From Streptomyces griseoluteus (GTDB lineage: Bacteria > Actinomycetota > Actinomycetes > Streptomycetales > Streptomycetaceae), in assembly GCA_000717735.1 (NCBI GenBank), contig JOBE01000061.1:1-56681 (forward strand): a stretch of DNA of 56,681 nucleotides, written 5' to 3'. The notes under the pieces were generated by a model. That model had not been told where the DNA came from and did no database searches. It worked only from the letters and a program-made list of their open reading frames with translations. The position numbers and the translations under genes were made by a program. Within the stretch, counting starts at the first letter, position 1. Every line of letters starts with the position of its first letter. Of this stretch, positions 9,614 to 17,833 are shown piece by piece.

Positions 9614-10560
9614 GGCGTGTTCGACGCCTCCGTCAGGAGCGTCAGCTCGGCCTCGGTCAGGGTGAGGCCGGCGGACGCGACCAGGGCGGGGAGCTGTTCG
9701 ACCGTACGCGCCGAGGCGATCGGCGCGGCGACGGTCGGGCGGGAGGCGAGCCAGGCGAGGGCGACGGAGGCGGGTTCCGCCTCGTGCGCCTCGGCGACCG
9801 TGTCGAGCGCGGAGAGCACGGCCCGGCCCCGCTCGCTGTCCAGGTGCTTGCCGGCTCCGGCGGCCCGGGCGCTGTCGACGGCGGAGCCGGGGCGGTACTT
9901 CCCGGTGAGGAAGCCGGCCGCGAGCCCGTAGTACGGGACGGCGGAGATCCCGGACTGCTCGACGGTCTCCTGGAGGGGGCCCTCGTAGGTCTCGCGGGAG
10001 ACCAGGTTGTAGTGCGGCTGGAGGACCACGTACCGGGCCAGGCCCTCGGTCTCGGCGAAGTCGAGGGAGGCGCGGAGCCGCTCGGGGGAGATGTTGGAGG
10101 CGGCGACGGCCCGCACCTTGCCGTCCTTCACGAGCTGGTCGAGGGCGGTGACGATCTCCTCGACGGGGACCGACTCGTCGTCGAAGTGCGTGTAGTAGAG
10201 GTCGATGTGGTCGGTGGCGAGGCGGCGCAGCGACTCCTCCGCGCCGGCTTTGACGGTCGTGGCGGAGAGCCCCTTGAAGCGGGGGTGGGCGCCGACCTTG
10301 GTGGCGACGACGATGTCGGCGCGGTTGCCGCGGGAGGCGAGCCAGCGGCCGATGACGGTCTCGGACTCGCCGCCCTCGTTGCCCTCGGCCCAGGCGGAGT
10401 AGACGTCGGCCGAGTCGACGAAGTTGCCGCCGGCGGCGGCGTAGGCGTCGAGGACGGCGAAGGACTGCGCCTCGTCGGCGGTCCAGCCGAAGACGTTGCC
10501 GCCCAGGGCGAGGGGGAAGACGTGGAGGTCGGAGCTGCCCAGCGGGCGGAGAGAGGTCAC
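9610..10560 (-). CDS. aldo/keto reductase
   Basis: 316 aa NADPH-dependent oxidoreductase of the AKR superfamily. The catalytic tetrad is recognisable: Asp49 and Tyr54 (DSADVYS), Lys88 (ATKVG) and His125 (YYTHFDDE). The length and the C-terminal LAWLASRPTVAAPIASART, binding the cofactor phosphate, match the YajO/AKR11-12-type group. The start is GTG at 10560 with GGGAGGG eleven bases upstream, slightly far. Its 3' end overlaps that of prsW. Substrate cannot be told from sequence. Confidence 0.88.
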   Translation of the reverse strand: MTSLRPLGSSDLHVFPLALGGNVFGWTADEAQSFAVLDAYAAAGGNFVDSADVYSAWAEGNEGGESETVIGRWLASRGNRADIVVATKVGAHPRFKGLSATTVKAGAEESLRRLATDHIDLYYTHFDDESVPVEEIVTALDQLVKDGKVRAVAASNISPERLRASLDFAETEGLARYVVLQPHYNLVSRETYEGPLQETVEQSGISAVPYYGLAAGFLTGKYRPGSAVDSARAAGAGKHLDSERGRAVLSALDTVAEAHEAEPASVALAWLASRPTVAAPIASARTVEQLPALVASAGLTLTEAELTLLTEASNTP

Positions 10561-10609
10561 GAGTCGGTCAACCCTCCCCGCCGCCGGAGCTATTCCGCGA
10601 TGGAACCGG

Positions 10610-11746
10610 TCAGACCGTGAGGCCCTTGGAGCGGAGCCAGGACGCCGGGTCGATGCCGTCGCCGCCGGGCGTGATGACCTCCATGTGGAGGTGGGCGCCG
10701 GAGACGTTGCCGGTGGCGCCGACGCGGCCGATCGTCTCGCCGGTGCCCACGGTCTGGCCGACGCCGACCGTCATGGACGACAGGTGGCAGTACCAGACCT
10801 CGGTGCCGTCCTCCAGCTCCAGGACGATCCGGTAGCCGTAGGAGCCGGACCAGCCGGCCGACTTCACGGTGGCGCCGTGGACCGCCTTGAGCGGGGTGCC
10901 GGTGGGCGCGGCGAAGTCCAGGCCCGTGTGGTAGCCGGAGGACCACATCGAGCCGGACTGCATGTAGGTGGCGGTGAGGGAGTACGAGGAGAGCGGCATC
11001 GAGTAGCTCGCGGCGAGCTGGGCGAGGCGCTCGGCCTCGGCCTTCGCCCTGGCTTCCGCCTCCGCCTTCGCCTTGGCCTCCGCTTCGGCCTTGGCCTTGG
11101 CCTCCGCCGCTGCCTCCGCGGCCGCCTTCTCCGCGGCTTCGGCCTTGGCCGCGGCCTCCGCTGCGGCCTTCTCTGCGGCCGCCTTCTCCGCAGCGGCCAT
11201 GTCGGCGGCGTCGGCGGATGCCTGCTGCTGCTCGGCCTGCTGGAGGATGCGGGCGCGCAGGGCCTCGCCCGCGTCGGCGGTGCCGGTGGTGAGGGCGGTG
11301 GCCTCGGCCTGTCCGGCCGTGGTGCCCTGCTCGGTGTCGGGCGTGGTGTACGTGGCGGCGGTGAGCGGGTTCGGGTTGGAGCGGGCCGCGCTCGCGGTCT
11401 CCGGTTCCTCGTCCGCGTCGGGAAGGAGGTCGCCGACGCCGGGGAGGTCGTGGGCGTCCGGCAGACCGAGGTCCGGGAGGTCCGGGAGCGATATGGCGAC
11501 CGGCGGCTTGTCCTGCGCGGTGGCGAGGCCGCCCGCGCCGACGGCCGCGATGACACCGACGCCGAGGACGGTGGAGGAGCGGGCGAAGTTGGAGCGCTGC
11601 TTGACGACCCGGTGCCGGCCGCCGGAGCGGCTCTGGGCGCGGAGGGACTCCTCGCTGGGGTTCCACTCGGTGTCCGGGGCGGCGGGACCCGCACCACCAC
11701 CGAAGGCATCGAAGGGGGCTTCGGGTACGGGAGTGTTGGACGCCAC
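10610..11746 (-). CDS. M23 (LytM) peptidoglycan endopeptidase, membrane-anchored
   Basis: 378 aa, start GTG 11746 with AAGGAG nine bases upstream; the longer open frame runs through a riboswitch and is not coding. One hydrophobic segment at about residues 58-78 (VLGVGVIAAVGAGGLATA) anchors or exports it. An Ala/Glu/Lys-rich coiled coil covers about 165-245. The C-terminal LytM domain has the zinc ligands in HTGLDF (273-278) and HLHME (352-356). Such enzymes cleave peptide cross-links during growth, germination or division. Its mRNA leader contains a c-di-AMP riboswitch, as known for resuscitation-factor and wall-hydrolase genes in Streptomyces. Confidence 0.92.
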   Translation of the reverse strand: MASNTPVPEAPFDAFGGGAGPAAPDTEWNPSEESLRAQSRSGGRHRVVKQRSNFARSSTVLGVGVIAAVGAGGLATAQDKPPVAISLPDLPDLGLPDAHDLPGVGDLLPDADEEPETASAARSNPNPLTAATYTTPDTEQGTTAGQAEATALTTGTADAGEALRARILQQAEQQQASADAADMAAAEKAAAEKAAAEAAAKAEAAEKAAAEAAAEAKAKAEAEAKAKAEAEARAKAEAERLAQLAASYSMPLSSYSLTATYMQSGSMWSSGYHTGLDFAAPTGTPLKAVHGATVKSAGWSGSYGYRIVLELEDGTEVWYCHLSSMTVGVGQTVGTGETIGRVGATGNVSGAHLHMEVITPGGDGIDPASWLRSKGLTV

Positions 11747-11765
11747 GAGGGCGCGCTCCTTTCCT

Positions 11766-11900
11766 TCCTTCTCGCCTACCGGGTTAGCTGACGGGTTCGG
11801 AGCAGGAAGGTCTCCTACGGGCCCTTCGCACGGGTGCGAAGGGCCTGATTCACCCCAAGTAGTGGTTCCCCGGTTCCTTTTCAGGATTCGGCGCGTGCGC
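11766..11900 (-). ncRNA. ydaO-yuaA (cyclic di-AMP) riboswitch
   Basis: The leader of the M23 peptidase gene carries the conserved blocks of the actinobacterial ydaO class in order: CCGAATCCTGAAAAGGAACC, GGGG, TTGGGGTGAATC, a variable GC-rich hairpin (GCCCTTCGCA / TGCGAAGGGC), GTAGGAGACCTTCCTGC, then GAACCCGTCAGCTAACC and GGTAGGC. About twenty bases later come the ribosome site and the GTG start. In Streptomyces this class turns off wall-hydrolase expression when c-di-AMP is high. Boundaries are approximate. Confidence 0.93.
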
Positions 11901-12104
11901 ACGGTGCCGCCTCTTGCGACGGCTGGGACGACCGCACTGCGTTATCGAACGTTAATAGACAGGGGGTCCCGATTCCAAGCCACTCCTCTTGATCATTCAT
12001 TGAATTGAGAGAGAATGGCCCGAGTTGACCCCCCTTCAGTAAGGGCCGCGCAAACCTCCGCGATCTGACGTTATGTCAATTGTTATCGCAGGGACACCTC
12101 TCGA
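11901..12104. other. promoter-containing gap upstream of the M23 peptidase
   Basis: Unusually A+T-rich for this genome between about 11935 and 12095, with TTAATAGAC, GATCATTCATTGAATTGAG and a near-palindrome TGACGTTATGTCA at 12066-12078. On the minus strand TTGACA lies at 12073-12078, but no good -10 is properly spaced. It is the likely promoter region of the riboswitch-controlled peptidase. Confidence 0.4.
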
Positions 12105-13319
12105 CTACGGCCCGTGACCGGATCCGTTCGGGGGCACCACCGGCATCGTCCGGCGCCGCTCCGGCTGCCCCACCGCCGGGCGGCTCAGCGCCAGCAGCGC
12201 CATGTCGTCCGTGGATCCTCCGCCCGTGTGCAGCCGTACGTCGTCCACGAGCGCGTCGAGCAGCTCCTCGGGCCCCGGGAAGATCCGGCCGGCGAGGCGC
12301 TCCCCCGGGTCGTAGAAGACACCCGCCGCGTTCCGCGCCTCCGAGAGGCCGTCGGTGTAGAAGAGCAGCGTCGCGCCAGGCGGGTACGGCCGCCCCTCGG
12401 CCCGGTCCGGCCACGTCGCCAGATCGCCCATGCCGAGCGGCAGCGCCGGCTCGGTCGGTTCGAGCGTGTCCAGGCGCCCGTCGGCGTACAGCAACAGCGG
12501 AGGCGGGTGCCCGCGGTTGACGACCCGTACGAAACCGTCGAAGGTGCCGCTCCCGTCGCCGTGCGGGATCTCGGCCAGGACGGCGGTGGTGAACCCCTCG
12601 AAGGCGTCGAGCCCGTCGCGCCGGGTGCCCTCGCGGGCAAGGGCCCGTTCGAGGCGCTGCGCCACGCCCTCCAGGGCCCGTTCCTGCTCGGCCGCCTCGC
12701 GGAAGGCGCCGATGACGACGGCGACGGCCTCGACCGCCTCCATGCCCTTGCCCCGGACGTCGCCGACCACGAGCCGCACCCCGTAGGGGGTGTCCTGGAC
12801 GGCGAACAGGTCGCCGCCGATGAACGCGTCCGCTTGCGCCGCCTCGTATCGGGCCGCGCACTGCAGCCCACCGATCCGCTCGGCGGGCGTCGGCAGCACG
12901 GCCTTCTGCGCGGTCTCCGCGATGACCCGCGCCGAGGCGAGCCGCTCGCCGCTGCGGCGCACGACCCTGCTGATGAGAAGGGCGAGCGCGGAGACGGTGA
13001 GGACGGTCAGGGTCTCGGTGAGGCTCGGGATCTCGGCGGCGGTGCCGTTGTAGAGGTGCAGCCCGACGGAGGCGAGGACGGCGGCGATCCCGGTGAGGAG
13101 CGTCGTGAGCGTGGAGAAGAACGGCGCGGCGATCAGCGGGGCCGCGGAGAAGAGCGGCGCCGCGGTGTACGCGGGCGGGGTCAGCAGGTCGAAGACGACC
13201 CCGCCGACGATGACCAGGGGCGGCAGAGCGCGGATGAACCGCCGGGCGCGCCCGTACGACCGGCCGTCCTCGCCGTCCCGCCGCCGCCCACCGCCGACCG
13301 CTCCTAGGGGGTGCCCCAC
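12105..13319 (-). CDS. membrane-bound PP2C (SpoIIE/RsbU-type) serine phosphatase
   Basis: 404 aa from GTG 13319, with GGAGAG about eight bases upstream; an in-frame ATG at 13388 has no such site. Three to four hydrophobic helices occupy about residues 28-125 (LPPLVIVGGVVFDLL, LLTGIAAVLASVGLHL, LTVLTVSALALLISRVV). A SpoIIE-type PP2C catalytic domain follows from about residue 160: GGDLFAVQ, VVGDVRGKGM, NRGHPPPLLL, LLFYTDGLSEAR and the terminal GGSTDDMALLAL, which contain the metal-binding aspartates. There is no GAF/PAS sensor domain. Such phosphatases act on anti-anti-sigma proteins; no partner gene is adjacent, so the target is unknown. Confidence 0.88.
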   Translation of the reverse strand: MGHPLGAVGGGRRRDGEDGRSYGRARRFIRALPPLVIVGGVVFDLLTPPAYTAAPLFSAAPLIAAPFFSTLTTLLTGIAAVLASVGLHLYNGTAAEIPSLTETLTVLTVSALALLISRVVRRSGERLASARVIAETAQKAVLPTPAERIGGLQCAARYEAAQADAFIGGDLFAVQDTPYGVRLVVGDVRGKGMEAVEAVAVVIGAFREAAEQERALEGVAQRLERALAREGTRRDGLDAFEGFTTAVLAEIPHGDGSGTFDGFVRVVNRGHPPPLLLYADGRLDTLEPTEPALPLGMGDLATWPDRAEGRPYPPGATLLFYTDGLSEARNAAGVFYDPGERLAGRIFPGPEELLDALVDDVRLHTGGGSTDDMALLALSRPAVGQPERRRTMPVVPPNGSGHGP

Positions 13320-13451
13320 CTGTGCTCTCCTGCCCGGTCCGTACCGGCCGCGGTCCGCACCGCGCCCTTCAAGGGTGGCCGCCGCCACGGGGGGCGGCGA
13401 CTCCCGCGGGGCCGACTGGCGTACGGACCGGGGCGGCGGCCCCCTGAAGGC

Positions 13452-14672
13452 TCAGCCCTTCACCGCCCCCTCCGCGAGGCGCCCGCCCCGCGCGAGGAGG
13501 GCCATCGCCGCCGCGCACCCCAGACCCACCGCGCACAGCACCAGCCACGGCACCGCCGACCAGCCGGTCACGTCGAGCAGCGCGCCCGTCCCCAGGTTCC
13601 CGAGGGTGATCCCGATCCCGCACACCGTGTTGTAGAGCCCGTAGTGGGTGGCCACCCAGCGCCCCCGGGACAGGGCGACGACGGTGTCCATCTCGTACGG
13701 GTAGAGCACCGCGTTCCCGACGGCCAGGACCGCCGCGCACAGCAACAGCCCCACCGGGCCCCTGCCCAGGGCCGCCGGGAGCAGGAAGGCCCCGCCCATC
13801 AGCCCGAGCCCGAGGAGCAGACACCGTTCCCGGCTCAGCCGGCGCCGGCACCAGGCCGTGATCCGCAGCTGCCCGACCAGCGCGACGAGAGCCGAGACGA
13901 CGAACAGGGCCGTCGTGAGCCCCGTGCCGCCCGCCGCGAGCGGCAGCGCCAGATAGACCTGGAAGGACAGGACGTACGAGCCGGTCATCGCGAGCGAGAA
14001 CAGCCAGAAGGTGCGGTGGGCGAGCACCGTACGGAACTGCCCCCGCTCGCTCCCCGCCGGCTCCGTCCCCCCTCCCCGTACGGGCATGTACCGGAGCTGT
14101 ACGAGGGTGAGGACGGCGAACAGCACCGCCGCCACCAGGCACGTCAGCCGGAACGACACCCCTGTCAGGGCCACCCCGAGGAGCGGCCCGAGGAGGATGC
14201 CCGCCTGGTAGTACACGTTGAACAGGGCGAAGGCCTCGACCCTCCGCTCCTCCCCGGCCTCCGCGGCGAGACAGGCCCGCACGGCGGGGTTGAACAGCGC
14301 CCCCGCGAGACCGGTCGCGAGCGAGGCGGCGATCAGCATCGGCAGCGACTGGGCGAACGCGAGGGCTCCGAAACCGGCCGTCCGCAGCGCACAGCCCGCC
14401 ACGATGAGCGGCTTGAAGCCGAGCCGGTCGGCGAGCGCCCCGCCGACGAGGAACATGCCCTGCTGGGACAGGTTCCGGGCGCCGAGGACGAGGCCGACCG
14501 CCCAGGCGGCCATGCCGAGCCCGTCCGCGAGGTGCGCGGCCAGGTACGGCATCAGCATGTAGAAGCCGAGGTTGATGGTGAGCTGGTTGAGGAAGAGGAG
14601 CCGTACGGCCGGTTCGAAGGTACGGCTCTGCTTCCACACCCCGCCCCGGGGAGCGGTCGTCGTGGTGCTCAA
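13452..14672 (-). CDS. MFS exporter
   Basis: 406 aa, twelve predicted membrane helices, with the loop 2-3 motif [12 protein letters not shown] typical of major facilitator drug exporters. The TTG start at 14672 overlaps the stop of the upstream PLP-enzyme gene (TTGA), so the two are translationally coupled. This indicates that the pump handles the enzyme's substrate or product. Substrate unknown. Confidence 0.87.
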   Translation of the reverse strand: MSTTTTAPRGGVWKQSRTFEPAVRLLFLNQLTINLGFYMLMPYLAAHLADGLGMAAWAVGLVLGARNLSQQGMFLVGGALADRLGFKPLIVAGCALRTAGFGALAFAQSLPMLIAASLATGLAGALFNPAVRACLAAEAGEERRVEAFALFNVYYQAGILLGPLLGVALTGVSFRLTCLVAAVLFAVLTLVQLRYMPVRGGGTEPAGSERGQFRTVLAHRTFWLFSLAMTGSYVLSFQVYLALPLAAGGTGLTTALFVVSALVALVGQLRITAWCRRRLSRERCLLLGLGLMGGAFLLPAALGRGPVGLLLCAAVLAVGNAVLYPYEMDTVVALSRGRWVATHYGLYNTVCGIGITLGNLGTGALLDVTGWSAVPWLVLCAVGLGCAAAMALLARGGRLAEGAVKG

Positions 14673-15709
14673 CGGGCCGGCTCCGCCCGGTCCATGGCCT
14701 TGCGGGTCCAGCCCTCGACGGGCGCACCCGCCTCGTACCCGGCCGGGTCCTCCCGTACGGGCCCGTCGAGAAGGCCGTGCGCCGCGCAGAACTCGTCGTT
14801 GAAGACGGTGTCGAAGTACCGCTGCGGCCCGTCGGGGAAGACGGCCGCGATCCGGGTCCCGCGCGGCCGGGTACGGGCCAGCCACCCGGCGACGAGCGCG
14901 ACCGCGCCCACGCTCCAGCCTCCGGTCGCGAACTGGCGCGAGGCCAGCCGCCGGGCCGCCCGTACCGCCTCCGCGGGACCCACCCAGTGGACCTCGTCGA
15001 AGGCCCCGTGGTCCACGTTGCCCGGGTGGATGGACGAGCCGAGCCCGCGCATCAGCCGCTCCCCCGCGGGCAGGCCGAAGACGGTCGACCCGACGGAGTC
15101 CACGCCGACCAGTTCGAGGGCGGGGCTGCTGGTGGCGCGCAGGGCCCGGGAGATCCCGGCCGAGTGACCCCCGGTGCCGACCGCGCAGACGAGGACGTCG
15201 ATCCGGTCGAGCTGCCCGGACAGTTCGGCGGCGAGCCCGGCGTACGCGTCGGGGTTGTCGGGGTTCCCGTACTGGTTGGGCCACCAGGCCCCGTCGAGAC
15301 CCGCGAGCAGCTCGGCGACCCGGTCCATCCGGGCCTGCTGCCAGCCGCCGAGCGGGCTCGGCTCGCGTACGACGTGGACCTGGGCGCCGTGGGCGACGAG
15401 CATCCGCTCGACGATCGGTTCGAGACCGGGGTCGGTGACGACGTGCACCGGATGACCGTGGAGGACACCGGCGAGGGCGAGGCCGAGACCGAGGGTCCCG
15501 GAGGTCGACTCGACGATCGGGGCGCCGGGCCGCAGTTCACCGCGGCGGCGGGCCTGCTCGACCATGTAGAGGGCGGCGCGGTCCTTGATGCCTCCGAAGT
15601 TGAAGCCTTCGAGCTTGGCCCAGTAGCCGTCGTCCGTCCACAGGACGGGGGTGTTGCCGACGGTCTGCTCGGCGAGGGGCGTCTTGCCGCCGGACAGCAG
15701 GTTGTTCAT
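14669..15709 (-). CDS. cysteine synthase-like PLP-dependent enzyme
   Basis: 346 aa fold-type II PLP enzyme of the cysteine synthase / cystathionine beta-synthase family. The Schiff-base lysine is Lys42 in [11 protein letters not shown] (canonical NPTGSxKDR); the substrate loop [11 protein letters not shown] and the phosphate-binding VGTGGHSAG are present. ATG 15709 has AGGAC upstream. The active-site block differs from housekeeping CysK/CysM (NFGGI instead of NPTGS), suggesting a specialised beta-replacement reaction, as in enzymes making non-protein amino acids. It is coupled to the MFS exporter downstream and follows a small secreted protein by 59 bases; a TipA-like regulator heads the group. 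Confidence 0.83.
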   Translation of the reverse strand: MNNLLSGGKTPLAEQTVGNTPVLWTDDGYWAKLEGFNFGGIKDRAALYMVEQARRRGELRPGAPIVESTSGTLGLGLALAGVLHGHPVHVVTDPGLEPIVERMLVAHGAQVHVVREPSPLGGWQQARMDRVAELLAGLDGAWWPNQYGNPDNPDAYAGLAAELSGQLDRIDVLVCAVGTGGHSAGISRALRATSSPALELVGVDSVGSTVFGLPAGERLMRGLGSSIHPGNVDHGAFDEVHWVGPAEAVRAARRLASRQFATGGWSVGAVALVAGWLARTRPRGTRIAAVFPDGPQRYFDTVFNDEFCAAHGLLDGPVREDPAGYEAGAPVEGWTRKAMDRAEPAR

Positions 15710-15768
15710 GGGGACGTCCTTGGGGTGGTACGCGAAAGGGACCTGGTCACGCGAGTGCGGGACCCGGT

Positions 15769-16149
15769 TCAGTTCCGGTCCACTCCGAGGGCGATCAGCA
15801 GACGGCCCGGCTCGGGGCCGGGTCCCGCCCTGCCCCGGACGCAGCGCGCGCGGGGGTCGGTCCGGTGGTCCGCCGCGTACGGCAGGGTCACGGCTCCGCC
15901 GGCGTCCGGCACCCCGAGCTGCGAGGCGGCGGTCTGCGCGGGGAGGTGCGCGTCGAAGGACCACGCCTCGCCGGACCGCTCGCAGCCGTGCGGAAGCGCG
16001 GGGGCGGAGACGGTGGTCGTGCCGGAGGCGGCGGGCAGGACGTGCCCGTGGGAGCCGTGGCAGACGCTCACGAGGAGGGCGAGGAGCGCGAGCAGGACGA
16101 GGACGGCGGGCGCCCGCCGGTTCACATCGCTCACACGCTCGTCACTCAT
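15769..16149 (-). CDS. small secreted or membrane-anchored hypothetical protein
   Basis: 126 aa from ATG 16149. A hydrophobic segment at about residues 13-30 ([18 protein letters not shown]) is followed by a His-rich [11 protein letters not shown], resembling a signal sequence or anchor. The mature part has two Cys residues and no family I recognise. It lies 108 bases after the TipA-like regulator and 59 before the PLP enzyme on the same strand, so it may be the first structural gene of that operon. The N-terminal His/Cys cluster could bind metal; this is conjecture. Confidence 0.6.
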   Translation of the reverse strand: MSDERVSDVNRRAPAVLVLLALLALLVSVCHGSHGHVLPAASGTTTVSAPALPHGCERSGEAWSFDAHLPAQTAASQLGVPDAGGAVTLPYAADHRTDPRARCVRGRAGPGPEPGRLLIALGVDRN

Positions 16150-16257
16150 GGTGCGCGTGAGACTACGGTGGGAAGTGAGACCGCGCAAAGACGCGGGCAC
16201 GGATTCGGCCACCGTCTACTTCGGGCAGCGCTGACCGCGGTTGCCGGGGGCGGCTGC

Positions 16258-16998
16258 CTACAGGTTCCGCTCCGCGTAGATCTCCATCGCGTCCCGGACG
16301 AGGACCGCGGTCCCCTCCCCGTGCTTGTCGTAGTTCGCGGTGAAGCGCGGGTCGTCGACGTACATCCGGCCGAGGCCGATCACGTACTCCTTGCTCGGGG
16401 CCGTGGTGTGCGACAGCCAGGCGACCTGACGCCGCGCGATCGCCTGCACCTCCACGCTGCCGGCGGCCAGGCCGTCCTTCAGCGCCCGCGCGAAGTCGCG
16501 GGCGATGCCGGCCTGCTCGTCCATGAACGCCTTCTTCTGGGCGGCGTCGAGCGACCGCCACCAGCGGTCGCCCTTCTCGTACGCGTCGCGGCCCCAGCGC
16601 TCGGCGACCTCCTCCTCGTACACCGTGTGGTCGAAACCGTCGAACACTTCGTCGGCCATGAGTTCTTCTCCGTTCTCGGTCTTGTGGAGAGTGGTCCGCA
16701 CGGACGCGATCCGGCGTCCGATGCGCTCGCGCTCCTGCTCCAGGAGGGCGAGATGGGTGCGGAGGGCGGCGGTCGTGTCCCGCTGCCCCGCGAGGACCTC
16801 GGCGATGGCGGGCAGTGAGAGCCCCAGCTCGCGCAGCAGCAGGATCCGCTGCAGCCGCACGAGCGCCGCCTGGTCGTAGTACCGGTAACCGTTCGCGCCG
16901 ATCCGGCTCGGCTCCAGCAGTCCGCGCTCCCCGTAGTGCCGGAGGGTGCGGCTGGTGGTGCCGGCCTTCTTGGCGATCTCTTGGATCGACCACTCCAT
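16258..16998 (-). CDS. TipA-like MerR-family regulator (with internal TipAS-type start)
   Basis: 246 aa from ATG 16998, close to TipAL (253 aa). Residues 1-70 are a MerR winged helix (IQEIAKKAGTTSRTLRHYGERGLL), about 75-110 the dimerising coiled coil, and 114-246 a TipAS-type ligand-binding domain (VFDGFDHTVYEEEV, LGRMYVDDPRFTANYD). An internal ATG at 16659, with GGAGAA seven bases upstream, would give a separate 133-aa ligand-binding product, as TipAS is made in S. lividans. The two cysteines of TipAS, including the one that captures thiopeptides, are absent: there is no Cys in this domain. The gene has its own MerR-type operator and is probably autoregulated and leaderless. Confidence 0.88.
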   Translation of the reverse strand: MEWSIQEIAKKAGTTSRTLRHYGERGLLEPSRIGANGYRYYDQAALVRLQRILLLRELGLSLPAIAEVLAGQRDTTAALRTHLALLEQERERIGRRIASVRTTLHKTENGEELMADEVFDGFDHTVYEEEVAERWGRDAYEKGDRWWRSLDAAQKKAFMDEQAGIARDFARALKDGLAAGSVEVQAIARRQVAWLSHTTAPSKEYVIGLGRMYVDDPRFTANYDKHGEGTAVLVRDAMEIYAERNL

Positions 16999-17005
16999 AC
17001 CGAGA

Positions 17006-17036
17006 ACGCTAAATCTTGACGTGGCGTCAAGGTCAA
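17006..17036 (-). promoter_or_regulatory. MerR-type promoter/operator of the TipA-like gene
   Basis: On the minus strand TTGACC (17036-17031) and TAGCGT (17011-17006) are separated by 19 bases, the overlong spacer typical of MerR-controlled promoters. The spacer holds a perfect inverted repeat CTTGACG-N3-CGTCAAG (17015-17031). Seven bases separate the -10 box from the ATG at 16998, so the transcript should be leaderless. Confidence 0.85.
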
Positions 17037-17068
17037 GCGCCATGCGCCGCCACACGGGGGCATACGAC

Positions 17069-17103
17069 GAAGACCCGGATCCAGTGACTGGATCCGGGCC
17101 TTC
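17069..17103 (-). terminator. hairpin terminator after tRNA-fMet
   Basis: A 12-bp perfect stem CCCGGATCCAGT / ACTGGATCCGGG, extended by GAAG/CTTC, directly downstream of the tRNA. No poly-U tail, as usual in Streptomyces. Confidence 0.8.
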
Positions 17104-17115
17104 GTTGCTACTGAG

Positions 17116-17189
17116 TAGCGGGGACAGGATTTGAACCTGCGACCTCTGGGTTATGAGCCCAGCGAGCTACCGAGCTGCTCCACCCCGCT
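17116..17189 (-). tRNA. tRNA-Met (CAT), initiator type
   Basis: 74 nt cloverleaf: acceptor AGCGGGG/CCCCGCT, anticodon arm CTGGG-CTCATAA-CCCAG, T arm GGTTCAAATCC. The three consecutive G:C pairs in the anticodon stem mark the initiator tRNA. Position 1:72 forms an A:U pair by my alignment, whereas bacterial initiators usually have a mismatch there. CCA is not encoded. The 5' 39 bases overlap the end of the rhodanese gene on the same strand, and no separate promoter is evident, so it may be processed from the rhodanese transcript. Confidence 0.92.
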
Positions 17190-17618
17190 CTCGTACGCGA
17201 AGCCCTCGCGCACCCAGTACTCGAAGCCGCCGAGCATCTCCTTCACCTGGAAGCCCAGCTCGGCGAGGGCCAGCGCGGAGCGCGTGGCGCCGTTGCAGCC
17301 GGGGCCCCAGCAGTACGTGACGACCGGCACGGACCGGTCGAGCAGCTGCTCCGCCTGCTCGGGGATGAGTGCGGTCGGCAGGTGGACCGCACCGGGGACG
17401 TGCCCCTGGTCCCAGGACGCGGTCGACCGGGAGTCGATCACCACGAAGCCGGGGTCGGTGCCGTCGGCCGCGGCGGCGGCGAGCGTGGAGGCCACGTCCG
17501 AGACGTCGGCGTGGAAGGCGAGGCTCGCGGAGAAGAAGGCGGCCGCGGCGGCGGGAGAGGCCGGCGGGGTGCGGAGTACGGGGTTGACCGGGTTGACCTG
17601 CGTCGTTGTCGTCGTCAT
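17151..17618 (-). CDS. rhodanese-like domain protein
   Basis: 155 aa single rhodanese domain, potentially a sulfurtransferase. The active-site loop is YCWGPGCNGATRSA, nucleophile Cys103; VVIDSRS, GHVPGAVHLP and the terminal GGFEYWVREGFAYE are typical. Start ATG 17618. The last twelve residues (144-155) and the TAA stop are encoded inside the tRNA-fMet gene on the same strand, the stop lying in the anticodon loop. That tail (SGVEQLGSSLGS) is simply translated tRNA and is probably not the ancestral C-terminus. Confidence 0.85.
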   Translation of the reverse strand: MTTTTTQVNPVNPVLRTPPASPAAAAAFFSASLAFHADVSDVASTLAAAAADGTDPGFVVIDSRSTASWDQGHVPGAVHLPTALIPEQAEQLLDRSVPVVTYCWGPGCNGATRSALALAELGFQVKEMLGGFEYWVREGFAYESGVEQLGSSLGS

Positions 17619-17631
17619 GGTGATCAACCTA
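17616..17631 (-). promoter_or_regulatory. -10 element for a leaderless rhodanese transcript
   Basis: TAGGTT (17631-17626) then exactly seven bases and the ATG at 17618-17616. No ribosome site lies between. Confidence 0.5.
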
Positions 17632-17768
17632 CGGACGGGGATCACCGCACTGAAGTACCGATCCCCGGCGGCCGGGGGAATCGGCCGGGGAATCCCCGGC
17701 ACCTTCCGCGAGACGCCGTGGATCTCACACCTCGGGACCGAACGGGCCGCCGAACACCGCCACGACCG

Positions 17769-17795
17769 TGTCACATGGGCGGGATTTCATCCGTC
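17769..17795 (+). promoter_or_regulatory. ECF41-type autoregulatory promoter
   Basis: TGTCACA at 17769-17775, 16 bases, then CGTC at 17792-17795. This equals the published ECF41 target promoter (TGTCACA-N16-CGTC). Transcription would start near 17802, about 32 bases before the sigma-factor start at 17834. Confidence 0.85.
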
Positions 17796-17833
17796 ATGAC
17801 GGCATGACGGGACGCGAACGGGGAGATCGACGC

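Noticed and set aside
11747..11902. N-terminal extension of the M23 peptidase to an ATG at 11902
   Set aside because: The extension would translate the c-di-AMP riboswitch; the GTG at 11746 has the proper ribosome site.
13311..15167. 618-codon plus-strand frame opposite the MFS and PLP-enzyme genes
   Set aside because: Shadow frame; Arg/Pro/Gln-rich with no domain, while both minus-strand genes have clear family motifs.
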